Positions 1 through 9,226 of a DNA stretch of 64,000 nt are shown here, piece by piece. The notes beneath the pieces were generated by a model. The model saw only the letters and a program-made list of their open reading frames with translations. It ran no database searches and had not been told where the DNA came from. The position numbers and the translations under genes are program-made. The stretch's first letter is position 1, and each line of letters begins with the position of its first letter. This stretch comes from Mesostigma viride (lineage: Eukaryota; Streptophyta; Mesostigmatophyceae; Mesostigmatales; Mesostigmataceae). Where the stretch lies: contig RPFO01000041.1 in assembly GCA_009746045.1 (NCBI GenBank), positions 2,646,613 to 2,710,612 on the forward strand. Reading direction: 5' to 3'.

Positions 1-347
1 GGATGGGCCTCAGATGTAGTTCGAACTAGTTCAAAGTTAGTACAGGTAGTACAAACTAGTTCAAACGAGTTCAATCTACTTCAACTAGTATCCAGGGACC
101 CTCAAGATATGCCAGGTGGTTGCTGAACGGTTGTGGCATGACAGAACATGTGTGACATCATAAAAATGTAGTACAATGTTGAAAAAAGTAGTATCAGGGT
201 CCTAGATCTAGTACAGTAGTATTCTGAGGTCATTCTTACATGGAGCGCCGCGCCAGCGGGGCGCCGCACTTGCGTGTGTCACGGATGCAACGTTGATGCG
301 ATGTATTTCAAGGTGGTGATGGCTGCCAAGCCAGCTTATCAGTTTTC
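1..347 (+). repeat. A1 unit of copy 1 (3' 347 bp of 509)
   Basis: Matches A2 at 5461-5969 and the A units at 15319, 25708, 33094, 37244, 42221, 49456 (minus) and 57502. It holds the 10-bp-phased array, a GC-rich inverted repeat around 241-268 (GGAGCGCCGCGCC / GGGGCGCCGC), and ends at the conserved TTATCAGTTTTC. The ORF leader follows immediately. Its position suggests promoter and strand-transfer roles, which is inference. Confidence 0.85.
15..90 (+). repeat. 10-bp-phased TAGTTCAAAC array (family 1)
   Basis: TAGT/GAGT/TACT cores start at 17, 27, 38, 47, 57, 67, 77 and 86, so the spacing is 9-11 bp and mostly exactly 10. The consensus is TAGTTCAAAC. The same array lies in every family-1 A unit (near 5637, 15496, 25880, 33270, 37415, 42397, 57677, and minus near 49205-49280) and in families 2 and 3. 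Confidence 0.9.
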
Positions 348-588
348 AACACAACTAGAGCAATACTTCACCGTTTTTGACAAAGTTGGTGTCAAACTAA
401 TCGTGAGACAATAGCCGACATCATTTTGACGGTTTTCGCACCAAGTTTTGACGGGTTTGCGCAACGGGAGTAAAAGTCCGCAAGGTAGAACTGAGTGACA
501 AATTTTCAGTCCGAAATTTTTCTCAGTCTCCAAGATTGCGGAATATTGAGCCTAGTTGTGAGAAATTTCTTCATCTTTGAATTCTATA
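348..588 (+). other. Conserved untranslated leader of family 1
   Basis: About 240 bp between the end of A1 and the ORF1 ATG, conserved in copies 1, B, 2, 4 and 7. It is AT-richer than the ORFs and repeats TTTTGAC several times. I see no ORF of note. It is not duplicated in A2, which marks the A boundary. Confidence 0.7.
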
Positions 589-1301
589 ATGGCTAGTGAT
601 CACGAAGACACCACCCTTGAGGCAGTAGACCGAGATTTCTTATTAAATGTGAAAAAATCGTATTTTCAGGGGGGCAAGGAGTTGTTAACGACTTTGAAGT
701 TCTTGACTGAGTATCTCGGTCCAAACTGGGCCCAAAGGCTTACTACTATGTCTGAGGGTCGTTTGACATCCTTGGGACAGTTTCTCAAGACTGCAGGGCT
801 CCAGATTAGTGAGGGGTCAAGTGATTCCGACATGGGTTCCATGTTGTGCAAGGCCATTACTCTAGAGATGAAGAAGCCCCCAGTGGCCACTGGGGGCAAG
901 GGGAAGACTGGTCCAGCCAGGGGCGAAAGGACCCGAAAGGATCCTCCCAGCAACGGCACCGACGAGGAAGAGGAGGACGCGACGAGCTCTGAGGATTTTT
1001 TGGACGCGCGCGAGCAGCTGGCCCCTGCTGCTGCTCGCGCCAAGGGAAAGAAGTCTCAGGGCAGGAACCGAAAGCTGGCAGAGAATGCTGCCCTTCTGGC
1101 GGGCGTCCGCGAGCTCATCGGAGCGGAGTTGCAAGCCCTGGCGCGGGGGAAGAGGAGGGACGCGAGGAAAGGGAAGAGCCAGCGCGAGGACAAGGGGGGC
1201 AAGGGCCATCCGAAGAGCAAGCGCCAGGAGAAGAGACGCGCGCGGCGCGGGAGCAGCCCAGGCTCGACAGACACCAGCAGTGGGAGCGACGAGAGTCGCG
1301 C

Positions 1302-1348
<47 letters not shown>

Positions 1349-2089
1349 TCCGACAGCGAGAGCAGAGGCCGTGGCAGGGGCAGGGGTGGCGCTCGGTCGC
1401 GCCGCGACAAGTCCCGGGAGCGACGTGGGCATGGCAGGGGCCGTTCTGCGGAGCCCAAGGGGCGTCGGGATCGCTCCCGCGAGCGTCGCAAGGAGCGGCA
1501 GCGGTCCAGCAGCCGGAGCACGAGTCGGGACTCCTCCCAGCGGAGCTCGCGTCGATCGCGGGAGCGTGTGAGGGAGAGAGACCTGCGCCGAACCACCAAG
1601 GGGGTGCGTCTCCCCCGGCGAGCTTTCAAAGTGGCCTGGCGCCTGTTGGTCAAGGACCGCGACGACAGGGTGCTGCCGCTGCAGGTGCTGGATGCGCGCC
1701 AGGTCGCGCACGGGAGCCTGCAGGCCCGCTTGGCCCTTCGCAAGGAGCAGGAGGGCGTTGGGGCTGCACCGGGAGCCCCCCGCGGGTGGAAGAACAGCAC
1801 GCACCATCTGGTGTGCAACAACCTGACCTACATTCTGGATGTGGCCATCCAAGAGCTGGGGGAGGATGTGGTGACGGAGCTGGCCTGCTTCGAGTACCTG
1901 GCGCGTGTGGTCGAGGCGTTCCTCATGGTGGAGAAGACCAGCGGCTGGAACAACGGGGCGATGCACCTGCTGCCACTGGTGGAGGGCAGTACTATTGGAA
2001 GCGCAGCAGCCCGGGCAGCGCGGAAGGCGGCTCGCCAGGAGGCGGAGCTGGCATCGGCGGCGGCGGCGGCGGCCAAAAAGGACAAGTGA
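589..2089 (+). pseudogene. ORF1 Gag-like protein, copy 1, frameshifted in the Ser-tract microsatellite
   Basis: ORF1 should encode a structural, RNA-binding Gag-like protein. The ATG at 589 starts MASDHEDTT and matches the start in family 2 (ATGGCTAGC). The N-terminal helical domain and the acidic stretch (TDEEEEDATSSEDF) read normally. At about 1299 the CGC-GGC-AGC phase becomes CGC-GCG-CAG, a net +1, so the poly-Ser tract is read as poly-Gln and the downstream frame is lost. The proper downstream frame (RS-rich domain and conserved C-terminal domain ending KKDK) is open to the TGA at 2087-2089. Copy 2 gives the intact reference. No known nucleocapsid zinc knuckle is visible in family 1. Confidence 0.8.
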
Positions 2090-4254
2090 GGGGCAGGGGT
2101 GTGCTCCCGCTGCCAGTGAAGATGGTCCCCCGCTCGACCGCAGCCGCCTGCGATCCAACCGCAGGCTGCAGCGCGCTCTGCGTGCCAGAGCAAGGCTGCG
2201 GTGTCAAGAGCGGGCCACAAGGGGCCTGAACTGGCTGTGGGGCAGGACCCGGGAACGGTCCGGTGGACCGGCGGTGCAGCAGCAGGCTATTACTGCGAGC
2301 CCCTGCACCGTCGCCCAAAGGGCCGCCCTACAAGGGATGGAGGATGCTGCCCGCGTCTACAACCGCCGGCTTACCGCCGTAGCGGAGGCGACAGACACGG
2401 GGGACGCAGAGCCCGCGCCATACGGGCCGGGCGGTCAATACGAAATTATTGACCCGGAGAGGCTGGCACTGCCAAAAGGAGGAGCTGCAGGTAGTGTCAA
2501 GCTGCTGGACTGCCTGCCGGAGGCATGGCAGAGGACGTATGAGGACATAAACAACATTCTACAAAGATGCGACGCGGAGGCGGGGGCGTGGATGCGGCGG
2601 GGCCGGGTGTCTCATGGTTGTGCAAGCGATGCGGCGTACGCACGACTGAGCATCAGGCTGGCGGAGACGCGGATGATCGAGTACAGTGAGGAGGCGCCCC
2701 TGTGGTGAACGGCTGTTTTGCCGTCCCCAAGAAAGACCCCGGGGTTGTGGAGCCCAGCGAACGACGGCAGCGGTTTATAGGGAATATGGTGCCGTGCAAC
2801 CGGCGCTTCCTCAAGCCGCCTACCTGTTACCTGCCTAACTTGGGCGAGGTCGCTGAGCTGAGTGTGGGGGCGCCATGCTATTCGGGCAAGACAGACCTTG
2901 ACACCTACTATTACCGGTTCGAGGTACCTGAGAGCTGGCGCCCCTATTTCTCGCTGCCCCCCGTGTGGTCCGATGAGGTCGGCCAGCTGGGACGACGGCG
3001 AAAGTTGTACCCCAGGTTCCGGGTCCTTGTCATGGGCTGGAGCCACTCGGTGGTCCTTGCACAGGTTGCCCACCTGCACTGTCTCTACGGGGCGGGGTGC
3101 TCGATGCCAAGAGAGGGCTGTCATATCCCATGCACTTGATGGGGGTGCGCACAGTGCGCGGGGATGGCATGGACCGGCTGGAGTTGGTGGAGAGCGCAGC
3201 CAGTGCAGCGTGGCGGCTGCTGCCGGAGGATCCCCCACATCCCGCTCAGCTGGTCATGATCGATGATCTGGGGGTCACCCATGGGCGGAGCGCGGAGGAG
3301 ACCAACGCCGTGCTCACCAAGGCGTGCGAGGAGAGCTACGGTCCCAAGGGGTTGGTGGTCAACGAGAAGAAGGTGGAGAGAGCTGAGGAGGGGCGCCCGG
3401 TGGAAATCTTGGGGATTGAGTTCTGCCAGGACGGGTCCATGCGGCCGAGCGCGGCCCGGATGGCGGCCTTGGTGCGCGACACGCAGGCAATGCTGGGGCG
3501 TGGACGGGCCACTTACCACCAACTGGCCTCGTTGCTGGGACGGTGGGTGTGGGTCCACTTGCTGCGTCGGGGTCTACTGTCCATCTGGTTTCACGCCTAC
3601 CGCTTGCTGCAGCAAGTCCTGGTGCACAAGCGGGGCTGGAGCTATCGGCTGTGGGGTAGTGTAAGGGAAGAGCTCCAGGCTGCAATGGACTTGGCCCCGC
3701 TGGTGCATGCGCAGCGCGACCAGCCCCTGAGCTGCACCGTGGTGGCCACTGATGCGTCAACCCACGGTTCTGGGGTGGTGTACAGCCGGTGGGAGGCGCC
3801 TGCGGTGCGTGGCCTGTCCAACTGTCGGGAGCGGAAGGGCTGGAAGACGCTCTGTGTGGACTCTGAGACGGCCAGCGTGGAGCGCACAGGGGAGATTGAG
3901 CACCGAGCCATGGCAGCGGCGCAGTGGAGGACCGCTCTTGCCCACCGGTGGCTCGATCCCTCGGCCCACATCAACGAGAAGGAGATTCGTGCGGCTGTGC
4001 AAGGGATCGAGTGGGGCCTGCGCTCACAGGTTCACTGGCAGCAACGTCACGTGCGGCTGGTGGACAATTCGGCAGTTGTCGGTGCGCTCGTCAAAGGGCG
4101 TTCGTCGTCCTACCGGCTGAACGCCTGGTGCCGCCGGGCGATCGCGCTAGGGCTGGCCAGCAACACCCGCTACCACTGGGTGTATGTGAGGTCGGAGCGC
4201 AACCCGGCCGACGCGCCCAGTCGTGGTCGATGGGTGCGCAACCTCACTGCGGAT

Positions 4255-4281
4255 GGCGACGTGGAGAGCAATCCGGGGCCA
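4255..4281 (+). other. 2A-type ribosome-skipping peptide (GDVESNPGP), copy 1
   Basis: Perfect fit to the 2A consensus D(V/I)ExNPGP. It lies between the last RNase H motif (ERNPADAPSR) and the recombinase N-terminal domain. Skipping would occur between the last Gly and Pro. Confidence 0.85.
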
Positions 4282-5196
4282 CATGGGCGGCAGGAATTGC
4301 TGGAGGCCACTGTGCAGCCCAGCACGCTAGCTGCATATCACCGAGCGCTGAGGGCGTACGTGGAGTATGGTCAACCCCTCGCTCCCGTGGCCAAGACGGA
4401 GGCGGAAGGCGTCTTTTGTGAGTGGCTGGTCAGCGTGTATGAGGAAGGGGGAAGCCGGACCATGGTTGTGCGCGCATTATGCGGGCTGCAGCTGTACTTC
4501 CCCAACGAGATTAAGGGGTGGTACGAGGCGCGTCGCTTGCTGGCCGGCTGGGCGCGACGAGTTCCCGTGCAGAGCCCTCACCCCGTCCCGTGGCAGCTAC
4601 TGTACCTCGTGGCAAACATTCTTCGTGCACAAGGCTCGATATTAGCTGCCTGCTGCTGCATCATTGTTTTTCAGCAATACTTGCGCATCGGAGAAGCGTT
4701 CAAGCTTCGCGTGGGGGACGTGGCTCTGCGCGGGGACTTCCGCCTGGGGCCCAGTAACCAGGGTGCGCTGCTGCTACGCGACCCCAAGACAGCCAAGGGC
4801 CAGGCCCAGGCAGTGGTGGTTGTTGAGCCCCTTTCACTCACGTTGCTTGGCGCCCTGTGTGCTGGGCGGGCGCACGAGGAGCTGCTCTTTGGCGCACTCA
4901 GCTACAGCCGTTTCTTGCGGCGGTGGCACGCCGCCTGGGACCTCCTTGGCTTGCGGGGGATGTTTTCACCCTACAGCATGCGCCACGGGGGGGCCACCCA
5001 TGACTACCTGCGCGGGGTACCAATCGCGGACATCCAAAAGCGTGGCCGGTGGCGCCAGTTTTCGTCCGTGGACCATTACGTGGGGCTCCACCGCGCCCTG
5101 CAGGTGCGGGTGCCCCAGGTGGTGTGGGACCTCGCGGGCAGACTGCCCCCCGTGACTGGCGTCGTCACTTTGGGCCATAGATTTCGGCCATACTTC

Positions 5197-5234
5197 GGTG
5201 AGGCGCACTCTAGCGGACACGCTAGGGCTTCACC
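5197..5234 (+). promoter_or_regulatory. Conserved 3' hairpin before B1, copy 1
   Basis: Outer stem GGTGAGG pairs with CTTCACC (one G-U) and inner stem CTAGC pairs with GCTAG around loop GGACAC. The element begins 17 bp after the usual recombinase stop. The same structure with compensatory changes occurs in family 3, so it is probably a structured RNA or DNA element. Function unknown. Confidence 0.75.
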
Positions 5235-5314
5235 AGCTGGAGGGTAAGGATGTGCCCTCCCATGGCTCCTGACGCGGTTTCCAGATGTACGGCCTGCGGC
5301 CAGGTTGGAGATGC

Positions 5315-6149
5315 GGGTCAAGTGGAAGCGGCGGCCAGGGACTGCCAAAAAATATTTTATGTCTCTCTGTCTACTAAGTCCGGTCGGCTTCAACATATAG
5401 TGTAATAAACAAGTTCTGGTGCCCTTCAACCAGAAGTGGACCTAGGCAATGCACAGTGGATGATTGATCTTACGATCGGGATTCCCTGATTTTGCCTGGG
5501 GGAGCGGAGGGATGGAGGTGCGCCGCTACCTTGGAGGCGCTACACCGTTGCCCAGTGGTGCAAGTCGACATGCGGGAGCCAAACGGGGTGGCCACGCCCT
5601 CTCTGGAGGGTCTGACAGCCTTGGATGGGCCTCAGATGTAGTTCGAACTAGTTCAAAGTTAGTACAGGTAGTACAAACTAGTTCAAACGAGTTCAATCTA
5701 CTTCAACTAGTATCCAGGGACCCTCAAGATATGCCAGGTGGTTGCTGAACGGTTCTGGCATGACAGAACATGTGTGACATCATAAAAATGTAGTACAATG
5801 TTGAAAAAAGTAGTATCAGGGTCCTAGATCTAGTACAGTAGTATTCTGAGGTCATTCTTACATGGAGCGCCGCGCCAGCGGGGCGCCGCACTTGCGTGTG
5901 TCACGGATGCAACGTTGATGCGATGTATTTCAAGGTGGTGATGGCTGCCAAGCCAGCTCATCAGTTTTCCCCACCCACCCACCCTTTTCTGTTTTGTCTT
6001 GGGGGGTCAAGTGGAAGCGGCGGCCAGGGACTGCCAAAAAATATTTTATGTCTCTGTGTCTACTAAGTCCGGTCGGCTTCAACATATAGTGTAATAAACA
6101 AGTTCTGGTGCCCTTCAACCAGAAGTGGACCTAGGCAATGCACAGTGGA
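5315..6149 (+). repeat. B1 (5315-5460), A2 (5461-5969), C-rich joint, B2 (6004-6149), copy 1
   Basis: B1 and B2 are 146-bp direct repeats beginning GGGTCAAGTGG and ending CACAGTGGA. A2 repeats A1. B carries AATAAA at 5404-5409, a possible polyadenylation signal. The B1/A2 junction reads GTGGA|TGATTGATC. The A2-B2 pair could be mistaken for a 689-bp deletion derivative, but the same pair follows every copy with a preserved 3' end and so is part of the element. Confidence 0.85.
5969..5984 (-). other. G-quadruplex motif at A2/B2 joint
   Basis: The minus strand reads (GGGT)3GGGG, four G tracts with single-T loops. The same motif occurs at 33601-33616, 42729-42744 and 48933-48948 (plus strand, minus element), and a variant occurs in family 3. 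Confidence 0.8.
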
Positions 6150-6210
6150 GCGGTGGAGCCCCACGTAATGGTCCACGGACGAAAACTGGCGCCACCGGCC
6201 ACGCTTTTGG

Positions 6211-7982
6211 TGTCCATCTTCCCAGTAAAAGTCCTAAATTTAGGACCAAGTGGAATTAAAAAATATATATGCAAACATTAAAATTTGACCCTGGCATTCG
6301 TGCCCATGACAGATAACACACTTTTTTAGTTTCTATCAAAAACCTGGGGTCAAATAATTACATTTAGTGCATGAATGGGCCCTGCCACCTGCCAGACCTC
6401 AAAGCGCGAATTTGGCCAAAATGTGGGTTTTAGGACCATTAGGACCAATTATTGTCAACGCATGACCATGCTATCCACACGGTCCCTTGAGCATCTTACA
6501 AGCGCTAGGGGACCCTACGAGGCCTTGGGATGGCGGGGCAGCGTATAACAAGGCCATACCCTGCTGTGGCTGCCTCTATATATACGCGTGATTAACGGTG
6601 TCACAGATGGTGCAGGTAATGCAATATAGGGTTGCATGGTTGCTGAGGTTGCCCGGCTTGAACATGGCCCACCCCTTGCGGTAAACTTTCTCTAAGCATG
6701 TGCCAAACCTTCTTTGACATCACGGACATGCTGGCCACCACCCAGCGATGAAAAAACATTGCATTTGCATTGCAACTAACACATGAATGCAGCCAAATCA
6801 AGTTACAAAACAACGTTGTGCTAACATGCAACGCTTTGTGAGCGAATTCAGGGTGCATGTAACACGTAAACCATACTGTATATACTGTCTGAGAACACCC
6901 TGAACGACTGCAGGCCATAGGACCATGGTTTATAACTAACGCATGAGTAAAACTGCTCTTACGCATGTGTGTTTTAGCTGCAGCGGACGACGAAGATAGA
7001 GACGTAAAAAATTGTATGACGTAAACCAACTATGTGTGACAGTTATGTGCACAGAGAGCGTCCCCTCTTTTTAGGCATAGCTGGCTGACTCAAAACACCA
7101 CGACAGCGTTGCCAGTTACACTCATGATCTAGGACAACCCGGCACTTACCTGCTACTTACGTCGCCTCATTCCAGATGGTTGCAAAAAAGTCGCTGAAAT
7201 CCGCAGCGAGGTCAGCTTTCCGAGAGCTGAGCGCACCAAAGCTGGCCAACCGGTTCGACCATGATATAAACCACGCTTGTGCTGCGTTCTAGGTCCAAGA
7301 AATACCGAAAGTGAAGACCTATAAGGTGCGCTCGCTGCCCAGCCTGAACGTCCCTAAAACATGGTCGACAATGGAAATCGGGCAAGAATATCACGGCCCA
7401 GGCGCTCCCATGTCAAATACTCCGTTTATAAACTCCAGACTATAATAAAAATCGTCCACAAAAATTTCCTGGCTTGATTCGCACCACCATTGCTAATACA
7501 CTAACATGTTTGTGCCAAAATCGACCCTCCGCGAGCAGGCGATCTGCGACCCATTTGTGTTGTGCCGCTGTGATACAGCGCTACACATAAAAACTTGCGC
7601 AGAAAATATTCACAGCCTTTAATCATAACTAACAACCTTTCGTTTTTGCTACTGGGCGCCCGAAATGATAAACGCACGTGAAAACGCCGGCCACGATTGT
7701 CAGGTCGCCATATCCACCTCACTTCATTCCCGCACCCACTTTTTCGCTCCAAAATCGGTTATATTTTTGGTCGAGGTACCTACTTTCCCGCCATTATACC
7801 CGGTACCCGGGTACGGAATCCGGGTACCATGTGCCGGTACCACGGGTCGGGTACATCATGCCGGGTACGGTCCACATGGGGTACGGTCCATATAGTGACC
7901 CCCCCCCCGGTACCTCGGTTATAGTGACCACTAGGACGATTTAGGACAAAGTCCTAAATTTAGGACCGTGGGATGATTAACA
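6211..7982. mobile_element. Non-autonomous DNA transposon, 1772 bp, TTGG target duplication
   Basis: The insertion in the recombinase sequence is exact: TTGG at 6207-6210 and again at 7983-7986. The ends are imperfect terminal inverted repeats (left TGTCCATCTTCCCA, right complement TGTTAATCATCCCA). Just inside each end is the perfect palindrome GTCCTAAATTTAGGAC (6230-6245 and 7950-7965). No transposase ORF is seen; the longest ORFs are chance frames. The interior is AT-rich unique sequence. It resembles the insertion at 31112-32869 in size, target choice and end layout, though the interiors differ. I do not assign a superfamily. Confidence 0.75.
7775..7920. repeat. GGTAC-rich cluster in the DNA transposon right end
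   Basis: About nine GGTAC or GGGTAC words in roughly 140 bp, followed by a nine-C run. Possibly subterminal transposase-binding repeats. The related element at 31112-32869 has a shorter GGTAC/GACCC-rich stretch at the same end. Confidence 0.5.
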
Positions 7983-8516
7983 TTGGATGTCCGCGATTGG
8001 TACCCCGCGCAGGTAGTCATGGGTGGCCCCCCCGTGGCGCATGCTGTAGGGTGAAAACATCCCCCGCAAGCCAAGGAGGTCCCAGGCGGCGTGCCACCGC
8101 CGCAAGAAACGGCTGTAGCTGAGTGCGCCAAAGAGCAGCTCCTCGTGCGCCCGCCCAGCACACAGGGCGCCAAGCAACGTGAGTGAAAGGGGCTCAACAA
8201 CCACCACTGCCTGGGCCTGGCCCTTGGCTGTCTTGGGGTCGCGTAGCAGCAGCGCACCCTGGTTACTGGGCCCCAGGCGGAGGTCCCCGCGCAGAGCCAC
8301 GTCCCCCACGCGAAGCTTGAACGCTTCTCCGATGCGCAAGTATTGCTGAAAAACAATGATGCAGCAACAGGCAGCTAATATCGAGCCTTGTGCACGAAGA
8401 ATGTTGGCCACGAGGTACAGTAGCTGCCACGGGACGGGGTGAGGGCTCTGCACGGGAACTCGTCGCGCCCAGCCAGCCAGCAAGCGACGCGCCTCATACC
8501 ACCCCTTAATCTCGTT

Positions 8517-9226
8517 TGGTTGATCTCCCTCGATCTGGATTCCCTGATTTGTCGGGGCGGAGGGAGCGAAGGAGGCGAGGGACGCCGCTGGGTGACAGCA
8601 CATATAAAAAATAAATAGAGCATTTAATATTTTATAATAGGCCATGGTCTTTTATAAGGGGCAGTAGTCACAATGTATAAGGGCCCTGGAATTTAATAAG
8701 GGGCGCCAGTGTGGTGGTACGAGAACTGCCCTCTAATAGGGTGCAAGTCCGTACAAGTAACTTGTAAACTAGTTCTAAGTACTTGGACGTAGTTCCAAGT
8801 ACTTCACTTGGCCTACAGGGTAGTACAGTCTACTTCAATCTACTTCAAACTAGTTCATTCTAGTTCAAACCAGTGCTGACGTGCTTAGGCGTAGCATTGG
8901 ACGCTCAGGAGGTGAACGGACCTACTGGGGTGTAGTAGACCAAGACTAAACGTAGTACAATGTCAAAAGAATTAGTAGGGATGGGTTCCTTGTAGTACAA
9001 CTGGCCAAGGGTGCTTTTGGCGCCAAAACCAGGTGTACCGGACTTGCATCCGCCACAGTGGGCAAGTACGCTGCCACTTCGCATGGTGTACGAATATTGT
9101 ATGGGTCACGGAATTGTGTTTCGACCCGAATTAGAAGGACCTGGGCCGCCGCCGGCCCAAGTCTGAGAAAAAGTGCTGGCATAAAACCAGCCGAGGTGTG
9201 CCTGTGCTGGTATTCGTTTTTATTAG
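8517..9226 (+). repeat. A1 unit of family 3, element 1 (710 bp)
   Basis: Direct copies at 10703-11412, 13113-13822 and 14230-14939. It opens with TGGTTGATCT, then GATCTGGATTCCCTGATTT, which is shared with family 2 and close to family 1, and ends at TTTTTATTAG. It contains the phased array. Confidence 0.85.
8770..8880 (+). repeat. 10-bp-phased array, family 3
   Basis: TAGT/TACT cores start at 8770, 8780, 8790 and 8800, then at 8821, 8831, 8841, 8851, 8861 and (CAGT) 8871, all exactly 10 bp apart within each block. Repeated in the A units near 10955, 13365 and 14480. Confidence 0.9.

Larger units (their letters stand above)
2122..5247 (+). pseudogene. ORF2 polyprotein RT-RNase H-2A-tyrosine recombinase, copy 1, multiple frameshifts
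   Basis: All domains are present in order: reverse transcriptase (KTDLDTYYYRF motif A, MGWSHS, MIDDLG motif C), RNase H (ATDAS, NEKEIRAA, VDNSA, ERNPADAPSR), the 2A motif at 4255-4281, and tyrosine recombinase (YLRIGEAF, SMRHGGAT, DHYVG). Frame breaks are single-base losses in homopolymers: C run after the ATG at 2127, C run at 2696 (EEAP|PVVNG), G run at 3098 (GAG|VLD) and C run at 5147 near the end, which gives an extended C-terminus to 5247 instead of the usual RDWRRHFGP. Because all four are in C or G runs, assembly error should be considered. Confidence 0.85.
1..6149 (+). mobile_element. PAT-like (split-direct-repeat) DIRS/YR retrotransposon, family 1, copy 1; 5' end outside window
   Basis: This is a nearly complete family-1 tyrosine-recombinase retrotransposon. 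The order is A1 (partial, 1-347), leader, ORF1, ORF2 (RT, RNase H, 2A, YR), hairpin, B1 (5315-5460), A2 (5461-5969), a C-rich joint and B2 (6004-6149). A and B occur twice in the A1-ORFs-B1-A2-B2 order that defines PAT/Ngaro-type elements. The first 162 bp of A1 lie left of the window, judged from the 509-bp A units elsewhere. ORF1 and ORF2 carry several single-base frameshifts, so this copy is probably dead. It is inserted in copy 7, an antisense family-1 element whose recombinase sequence starts directly at 6150. The left flank is not visible. Confidence 0.9.
6150..8516 (-). pseudogene. Copy 7 recombinase C-terminal part, split by a DNA transposon
   Basis: 6150-6210 and 7983-8516 together encode the antisense catalytic half of the family-1 tyrosine recombinase, from the NEIKGWYEARR region through YLRIGEAF and SMRHGGAT to the region just before the catalytic Tyr block. 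The intervening 6211-7982 is a DNA transposon that leaves a TTGG duplication. At 8516 the sequence stops at CTCGTT and resumes at 15069 with GGGGAAG on the far side of family-3 element 1. At 6150 it is cut by copy 1. This is the 3' half of copy 7, whose 5' half is at 58133-62047. Confidence 0.8.

Noticed and set aside
15-60. tRNA B-box (GTTCGAACTAG)
   Set aside because: No A-box at the right distance and no cloverleaf; it is one unit of the phased array.
15-90. CRISPR-like array
   Set aside because: Repeats are 10 bp without spacers, in a eukaryotic retrotransposon leader.
862-1821. Long antisense ORFs over ORF1 and ORF2 (for example 319 and 347 aa on the minus strand in copy 1)
   Set aside because: They are shadows of GC-rich coding sequence, low in complexity, and carry no domains; they recur wherever ORF1 recurs.
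5461-6149. A separate 689-bp non-autonomous family inserted after each copy
   Set aside because: It always follows B1 directly and equals A plus B, so it is the A2-B2 part of split direct repeats.
6601-7029. 142-aa ORF in the DNA transposon
   Set aside because: No transposase motif, AT-rich, chance length.
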